Assembly: GCA_021796375.1 (NCBI GenBank)
Contig: JAJYJF010000106.1
Coordinates: forward strand, 1-7,255
Origin: Chloroflexota bacterium
Lineage (GTDB): Bacteria; Chloroflexota; Anaerolineae; Anaerolineales; Anaerolineaceae
Direction: 5' to 3'
DNA: 7,255 nt
A program made the translations under genes and the position numbers. A model generated the notes under the pieces. The model searched no databases, was not told the DNA's origin, and saw nothing but the letters and a program-made list of their open reading frames with translations. Below are positions 6,099-7,255 of the stretch, in pieces (the first letter of the stretch is position 1; the number at the start of each line of letters is the position of its first letter).

Positions 6099-7177
6099 TG
6101 GAAAAACAAGAGACCCCAAGCTTTGACGGCGCGGCCTGTCCGGTGCCCCTTCCTCATCAGGGCGAGATTGTCATGGGTCACGGCAGCGGCGGGCGGATGA
6201 CCCAGGACTTGATCCGGCGGGTATTCCTGCCCGCCCTGGAGAGCCCCGAGCTCCTGCAGGCGAACGATGCGGCCTCCCTGTCCCTCCCGGCCGCCGCCGG
6301 GTTGAACGGCCGCTTATCCGTCTCGACGGATTCGCATATCGTCGCCCCGCTGTTCTTCCCGGGCGGTGATATCGGCCGGCTCGCCGTCTGCGGGACGGTT
6401 AACGACGTGGCCATGCTCGGCGCCCAACCGCTCTACCTGACCGCCGGGTTCATCCTCGAAGAAGGGCTGGCGATAGAGGTTCTTGAGAAAGTGGCTCGCT
6501 CGATGGAGGGTGCCGCCCGGGAAGCGGGCGTGCGCCTGGTTGCCGGGGATACCAAGGTCGTCGAACGCGGAAAAGCCGACGGGCTGTTCATCAATACCAC
6601 CGGGATTGGCTGGATCCCAGAAGGCCGGCAGGTTGGCGGAGAACAGGCCAGGCCGGGAGACGCGGTCCTGCTCTCGGGCACGATGGGCGACCATGGGATC
6701 GCGGTGCTCGGCGCCCGGGGAGACCTGGGCTTCGAAACCCGCATCGTCTCGGACGTAGCGCCGCTCAACCGGATGATCGAAGACATCCTGCTTGCTGCCC
6801 CGCACACCCACGTCCTGCGCGACCCGACCCGCGGCGGGCTGGCGACCACCTTGAACGAGATCGCGGTGCAGAGCCAGGTGGGGATGATGATCGACGAAGA
6901 ATCGGTGCCCATCCAGACCGCCGTTCGTTCGGCATGCGAGATGCTGGGCTTCGACCCGCTGTACGTTGCCAACGAGGGCAAAGTAATCGTGATCGTCCCC
7001 GAAGAGGAAGCCGGCGCCGCCCTGGAGGCGATGAAATCTCACCCTGCAGGCAGCTTGGCTACGCGCATTGGCCGGATCACACCCGCCCCCGCGAGGCGCG
7101 TCCTCCTGAAAACCTCCCTCGGCAGCACCCGCCTCCTCGATGTCCTCGCCGGAGAGATGCTCCCCAGGATCTGCTGA
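6095..7177 (+). CDS. hypE: HypE, carbamoyl dehydratase forming the thiocyanate
   Basis: HypE (360 aa) is a PurM-like ATP-dependent enzyme that dehydrates the carbamoyl group on its own C-terminal Cys to a thiocyanate, giving the cyanide for HypC-HypD. The protein ends in the required PRIC, with C360 as the last residue. Other family marks are GHGSGGRM (28-35), NDAASL (57-62), STDSHIV (77-83), [13 protein letters not shown] (100-112), GDTKVVERG (151-159) and [15 protein letters not shown] (242-256). ATG 6095 overlaps the hypD stop in ATGA; a second ATG at 6098 is equally possible. The purine-rich GAGGG (6090-6094) touches the first ATG, so translation probably depends on coupling to hypD. An in-frame upstream start at 5987 lies wholly in hypD and is rejected. 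The gene is last in the operon and is followed by a terminator. Confidence 0.97.
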   Translation: MMEKQETPSFDGAACPVPLPHQGEIVMGHGSGGRMTQDLIRRVFLPALESPELLQANDAASLSLPAAAGLNGRLSVSTDSHIVAPLFFPGGDIGRLAVCGTVNDVAMLGAQPLYLTAGFILEEGLAIEVLEKVARSMEGAAREAGVRLVAGDTKVVERGKADGLFINTTGIGWIPEGRQVGGEQARPGDAVLLSGTMGDHGIAVLGARGDLGFETRIVSDVAPLNRMIEDILLAAPHTHVLRDPTRGGLATTLNEIAVQSQVGMMIDEESVPIQTAVRSACEMLGFDPLYVANEGKVIVIVPEEEAGAALEAMKSHPAGSLATRIGRITPAPARRVLLKTSLGSTRLLDVLAGEMLPRIC

Positions 7178-7182
7178 TCTAA

Positions 7183-7202
7183 CCCCCCCCCCCGAAAAAA
7201 AA
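7183..7202. repeat. Homopolymer tracts C11-G-A8 after hypE
   Basis: Eleven consecutive C (7183-7193), a G, then eight A (7195-7202) begin 5 nt after the hypE stop. Such tracts are prone to replication slippage and to sequencing error, so the exact lengths are uncertain. They lie outside coding sequence, so a length change would not affect HypE. The A8 run is the T8 tail of the terminator when read on the - strand. Confidence 0.7.
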
Positions 7203-7229
7203 CCTGCCAGCAAAGACCGGCAGGCTTTT
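7203..7229 (+). terminator. Rho-independent terminator of the hyp operon, apparently bidirectional
   Basis: A 6-bp stem, CCTGCC (7203-7208) with GGCAGG (7219-7224), has a 10-nt loop and is followed by C and T4 (7226-7229) on the + strand. On the - strand the same stem is followed directly by T8 (complement of 7195-7202), a better tail than on the + strand. It ends the hypABFCDE transcript and may also serve a gene converging from the right. That gene is not in the window, although a - strand stop codon could be read at 7253-7255. Confidence 0.75.
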
Positions 7230-7255
7230 ACCGTGGGTTGTAGTGCGCAAAGCTA

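Noticed and set aside
1..7255. CRISPR arrays, tRNA or rRNA genes, insertion sequences, attachment sites
   Set aside because: No regularly spaced repeats, no cloverleaf-like segments, no transposase-like frames and no terminal inverted repeats were seen; nearly all of the window is taken up by the eight genes.

Overview
This window is a compact [NiFe]-hydrogenase maturation locus. All recognisable genes lie on the + strand, in the order hydrogenase maturation protease, cyclic-nucleotide-binding-domain protein, hypA, hypB, hypF, hypC, hypD, hypE. The six Hyp proteins are the complete set that builds the Fe(CN)2CO group and inserts nickel into the large subunit of a [NiFe] hydrogenase. The protease then makes the final cleavage. 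No hydrogenase structural gene is inside the window. The protease at the left edge suggests that the structural genes lie just upstream or elsewhere in the genome.

Layout. Positions 1-119 hold no recognisable gene. They contain two hairpins, one terminator-like (27-70) and one small (77-89), ahead of the protease (120-614, TTG start behind a GGAGG). Positions 615-757 are an AT-richer spacer. The gene at 758-1264 encodes a 168-residue Crp-like sensor domain without a DNA-binding domain. Positions 1265-1380 hold overlapping hairpins, a clear intrinsic terminator (1298-1322) and a candidate promoter placed so close to hypA that the transcript could be leaderless. From 1381 to 7177 hypABFCDE form one tight operon, with junctions of -4, +2, +17, +23 and -4 bases. 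After hypE come an 11-C tract and a terminator (7203-7229) flanked by A8 on the left and T4 on the right, so it could work in both directions.

How the genes work together. HypF makes the carbamoyl group and transfers it to the C-terminal Cys of HypE, which dehydrates it to cyanide. HypC and HypD hold the iron and assemble Fe(CN)2CO. HypA (zinc and nickel) and HypB (GTPase) insert nickel. The protease removes the C-terminal extension of the large subunit. All key catalytic or metal-binding residues of the six Hyp proteins can be seen, so the pathway looks functional. The sensor-domain protein is not part of the known Hyp machinery. It may link hydrogenase activity or assembly to a small-molecule signal.

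Organism. GC-rich coding DNA, TTG/GTG starts, a possible leaderless gene and the style of the Hyp proteins suggest a bacterium, perhaps an anaerobic Chloroflexota (Anaerolineae-like) lineage. That placement is a guess from general impression, not from a search. Most of the window is ordinary. The points worth a second look are the sensor-domain protein, the terminator/leaderless arrangement before hypA, and the homopolymer plus bidirectional terminator at the right end.
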